Positions 60,501-64,000 of a DNA stretch of 64,000 nucleotides are shown here, one piece after another. Origin of the DNA: Chondrilla cf. caribensis (Eukaryota > Porifera > Demospongiae > Chondrillida > Chondrillidae). The position numbers and the translations under genes are program-made. The notes below the pieces were generated by a model. It saw only the letters and a program-made list of their open reading frames with translations, was not told where the DNA came from and ran no database searches. Within the stretch, counting starts at the first letter, position 1. The number at the start of each line of letters is the position of its first letter. Location: assembly GCA_964020155.1 (NCBI GenBank), contig OZ026546.1:5326400-5390399 (forward strand), read 5' to 3'.

Positions 60501-62775
60501 CACCTGTAGTGTACAAGTCCGTGTAAATCTAACTACTTATATTTCTGTTTCATGTGTAAATGTATTATAATGGAATAATTGCACTATGTTTTTGTTATTT
60601 ATAGCATATAGTAGGTATTGGAGATCATTATCATCAAACATCTTCTGACACGCCATAATAGTTCTGACATACATGTACATACATGTTTGCATCTCTCATG
60701 AATGCAAGAGTATATATATAGTGAGTGGGCCTTATCTGTCTTGAGGGTATGTACGTACATGTTTCCATGTCTCATAGCAAGTGTTATGTAGGTAGGTTAT
60801 TCGATATGTTGTTTATGCACAAACCTTTGACTAAAACCTTAAAGCACTGAAGGGCCTCGTCTGGCGACACTGGGCATGACTTTCACACTAATAATGCATC
60901 TTCAAAGTAACCACATCTGTAAGTGATATGCTTGATACATCCTTCCACATGATATTGCACAGTTCAATATTTGCACTATTTCAGTTGCTATAAAACATGA
61001 GTACACGTTGTTTGATTTACATTCATTTGCATATAATTACCAAGCGTTAGCAAAGTAATTGTTTCCGTTCGTTAGGGGAGTATGCTCGTGGTCACCCCCA
61101 TTCTTAATTGGTCGAAGGTGTCTTAATGAAAATTTTGTGATGAATTTAGTCCAATCTGTCGAATTTGTGTCAGGCACAGCAAACGTCTGTGAGGTTACAC
61201 CGGCGATTGGTGCCACACGTCGAATAGGGGCAACGGTGAGGTATCGGACTGAGGTTATCATTCAAGTCTAGCCCACTTATTCGCTATGCCACGACAGCTG
61301 AACGTTTTTCCTTTGTTGAGTGCCCCTGGATCCGGATTTCGTCTTGCGACAATATTCGTTGGTTTCACATCACAAAAACAATGTCCTACAATTTTCCTGC
61401 AGAACAGATTTTCTGATTAATATTCTGTAAAGTCCGCAAAGTTCATAAAACCTTACAAAAGCACTGAAGGGCCTCGTCTGGCGACACTGGGCATGACTTC
61501 CACACTACTAATGCATCTTCAAAGTAACCACATCTGTAAGTAATATGCTTGATACATCCTTCCACATGATATTGCACAGTCCAATATTTGCCAGTAGTTT
61601 AATTGCTACACAACATGAGTACATGGCGTTTGACTTACATTCATTTGCATATAATATTATTATGGCATTAATATTGAAGTATACTAGTACTATGCTTTGT
61701 CATGATATTCTTGATACATCATTCCACATGATATTATTGCACAGTTCAATAGTTGCCAGTAGTTCAGTTGCTACACAACATGAGTACACAGTGTTTGGCT
61801 TACAGTCATTTGCATATAATATTATTATTGTATTGAAGTGTACTAATACTATGCTTTGTGGTATTGATCATGAGTAGCAACATTGTTCACAATTTACTAT
61901 AACCATTTTGGCCACCAAAGATTTTATACCTGCAATGTGCCTGTCCATGTAAATCTAACTACATATATTCCATGTACAATGTACGTATTATAATGGAATT
62001 GTTGCACTTTGCGTTTGGTATTTATACCATATTATAGTAGGTATTAGACATCATTAGCGCATCAAACATCACCTTCACAACAGTGGATGTAATGAGAGTT
62101 GACTCGCCATATATATTGTTCATACATCCTTTCATACAATATTGCACAGCTCAATATTTTCAAGTAGTTCAGTCGGTACACATCATGCATGAGCACACGG
62201 TGTTTGGCTTACATTCATTTGCACATAATAAGATATTGAAGTGTACTAATAATATTTTGATTGTTGTGTTCAGTAGTTCACAATTTATATATTATCACCA
62301 TTTTCCCTCACAAGGATATTATACCTGTAGTGTGCATGTTGGTGTATACCTCACTATGTATATTTCATGTGCACTGTAATGTAATAGAATTGGTACACTT
62401 GTGCTGTTGGTGTTTATACTGTATAATATAATAGATTATTGTCAAGCATCACCTTCACAACAGTGGCTGCAATGAGAGCTTACACGCCATAGTAGTTATG
62501 ATGTACATGTACATACATGTTTGCACTTCTCTTGGATGTGCGAGCACATAGCTATGTAGTGAGGGTATGTACGTACAGGTTTCCATGTCTCATAGCAAGT
62601 GTTATGTAGGTAGGTTATTCAATATGTTGTTTATGCACAAACCTTTGAATAAAACCTTACAAAAGCACTGAAGGGCCTCTTATGGCGACACAGGGTATTT
62701 CTTCTGCACTGTTAATGCATTTTCAAAGTAACCACATCTGTAAGTGATATGCTCAGTACAACATAAAATTATTAT
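57600..62775. repeat. Tandem array of about 620-670 bp units
   Basis: The same landmarks recur in order: ACCACATCTGTAAGTGATATGCT, CACATGATATTGCACAGTTCAATA, TTGCTACACAACATGAGTACAC, CAACATTGTTCACAATTTACTATAACC, TGTTTGCATCTCTC, TCCATGTCTCATAGCAAGTG, AAAGCACTGAAGGGCCTC. Anchors occur near 58077, 58402 (split by a MITE, continuing at 59590), 60244, 60912, 61528 and 62735, with partial copies near 61705 and 62110. No convincing ORF. The segment 61041-61445 replaces part of one unit with unrelated, more GC-rich DNA. Confidence 0.85.
58414..59585. mobile_element. Non-autonomous DNA element flanked by TTAA
   Basis: Inverted ends AGGGCCAGTAACATGAAAAA / TTTTTCATGTTACTGGCCCT (continuing to CAAGTTGG / CCAACTTG), flanked on both sides by TTAA, the piggyBac-type target. 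1172 bp with no transposase frame. Inserted in the tandem array after the CCACATCT landmark; the unit resumes at 59590. Confidence 0.85.
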
Positions 62776-62850
62776 ACACATTCTTTAAATTTGATTTCAA
62801 GTAGGCCAGGTGAAAAATCTTAACCAGTTTAGCAAACCATACTAGTCAAA

Positions 62851-64000
62851 ATGGACTCCCTTGTCAGATTTTTGCAGATGGTTTTTATCAGCTTGACTTT
62901 CTTTTATTTGTGTGTGATCAAAGAAGCAAAAGGTGCTTAGGTATAGTGACGCGGGCATGTTTGTATTTCGGTGAATCTGATTATGACTTACCCTTGTAAA
63001 TTACTAGTGACACGGATGAGTAATGAAAACTGTTCTTAGACAGAATTTATGTCCGAATCTGACTCGTTAGATAAATACTTAATTAGGGTCACAGGGCCGC
63101 GTATCAATATTTATGTAGTTTTTGTTACTTCAGGTACACTGACACCAGATGGTACTGTCTCGTTGGATTGTGAAAGTCAACAAACTTTTACTTGTAGTGT
63201 AACTGGAACAGCAGCGCTGTGGGCTATCAGTGGATTGAGTGGGATAGGTGCAACAAGATATGCTGGAACCATTACAGCCAATCTCAATGCCAGGATTACT
63301 ACTACTGATAGTGGTATCACTACACCCTCCACCATCACTATCACTGGATTTACTACATCAGACAATGGAGGAACTATTCAGTGTTTTAACCCGGGTGATG
63401 GTATTGTTCAGGGAATGGCTAGTATATCAGTAGGTGAGAACTTAGTCTCTGGGAGGTTGTACAATAGAACTGGTCTAGTATTGGGTCAGACGTAACATGC
63501 ATGTACTAGAGTTCATACCACCCACAGTAGGAATACGAATATCCTTTTATGCTAATTGAGCTCAACATTGTACAATGACATCTGTTTATAAAGCTCTCTT
63601 CAGTATATCAAACTACTGAAGGATACAGTTTTACTACTTTTTCCTCAGCCCATTGTTTGTGGAATTCTAAATGCTGGAAACTATTACGATAATATAGACG
63701 TCCTTCCAGTATTGTTCATGCAAATTCACTAATATGAATATACATTACCAAAACATTGAATATTGTTCTCAGAGTGGTACGTATGTTTTCTCATACTATG
63801 TTAAAATTAACTGTACGTAGAAGTATAGTATATTGTTATACTTTTAATTTGTCACCATTAACCAAACATGGCTGTCCATTCCATACACCAATACTCATCA
63901 ACTCTCTGTGAAATATACTCGACACACTTATATCCTTAACCAAGTATGGCCATCCCGTCCACTAACTCATTTGGTTATTTCAGTTATTAAACATTCTCTT
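62851..64000 (+). CDS. Receptor R8: SP-Ig, continues beyond window (partial)
   Basis: SP exon 62851-62932 (MDSLVRFLQMVFISLTFFYL, donor AAAG|GTGC) and Ig exon 63134-63433 (GTLTPDGTVSLDCESQQTFT.., DNGGTIQC, SISVG|GTGAG), phase 1 junctions as in R7. No FN3 or TM exon is seen in 63434-64000, so the rest probably lies to the right. The Ig keeps the extra Cys eight residues before the B-strand Cys. Tail type cannot be known here. Confidence 0.8.

Noticed and set aside
57600..62775. CRISPR-like array
   Set aside because: Units are about 650 bp and diverged along their length, with no short direct repeats or unique spacers; the DNA is eukaryotic.

Overview
This is eukaryotic, AT-rich animal DNA: intron-containing genes with clean GT/AG junctions, abundant GT/CA microsatellites, a broken non-LTR retrotransposon and many short inverted-repeat DNA elements. 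The receptors, with cysteine-rich FN3 domains and Src/SHP-type tyrosine motifs, suggest an early-branching metazoan. I favour a sponge, but that is inference from domain style and not proven.

Most of the window is one clustered family of type I membrane receptors built from single phase-1 exons: signal peptide (SP), Ig-like domain, one to four FN3 domains, optional stalk, transmembrane segment (TM), tyrosine-motif tail. I reconstruct six on the minus strand (R1 <1-2907, R2 12872-20626, R3 23751-29431, R4 32229-34057, R5 37456-45383, R6 47493-50904) and two on the plus strand (R7 51527-53084, R8 62851->64000). For every complete model the exon lengths sum to a multiple of three.

Two tails alternate. 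Tail A (R2, R4, R6; R1 has the matching TM) has a cysteine-rich juxtamembrane exon and a last exon with two ITIM-type motifs, IQYAAL/IEYADL and VMYADV/VTYADL, the second ending the protein. Tail B (R3, R5, R7) is one TM exon with YDQV/YEQV, YEDI/YEGI and YGPV. R2 and R3 are near-identical upstream but carry different tails, so ectodomains and tails have been recombined. R6 (tail A) and R7 (tail B) form a head-to-head pair; R4 and a broken plus-strand relic repeat that layout.

Layout: 1-2.9 kb R1; 4.1-7.8 kb LINE between two GT-repeat blocks; 8.7-9.6 kb tail-A relic; 12.9-20.6 kb R2; 21.4-23.2 kb repeats; 23.8-29.4 kb R3 with transposon insertions; 29.6-30.3 kb retroelement fragment; 31.3 kb orphan SP exon; 32.2-34.1 kb R4; 35-36.4 kb relic and tRNA-like repeat; 37.5-45.4 kb R5; 47.5-50.9 kb R6; 51.5-53.1 kb R7; 53.9-57.3 kb relics; 57.6-62.8 kb tandem repeat of about 650 bp; 62.9 kb onward R8. 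Tandem duplication, tail swapping, decayed copies and ITIM-like tails resemble recognition-receptor clusters such as the cnidarian Alr complex, though with Ig+FN3 ectodomains.
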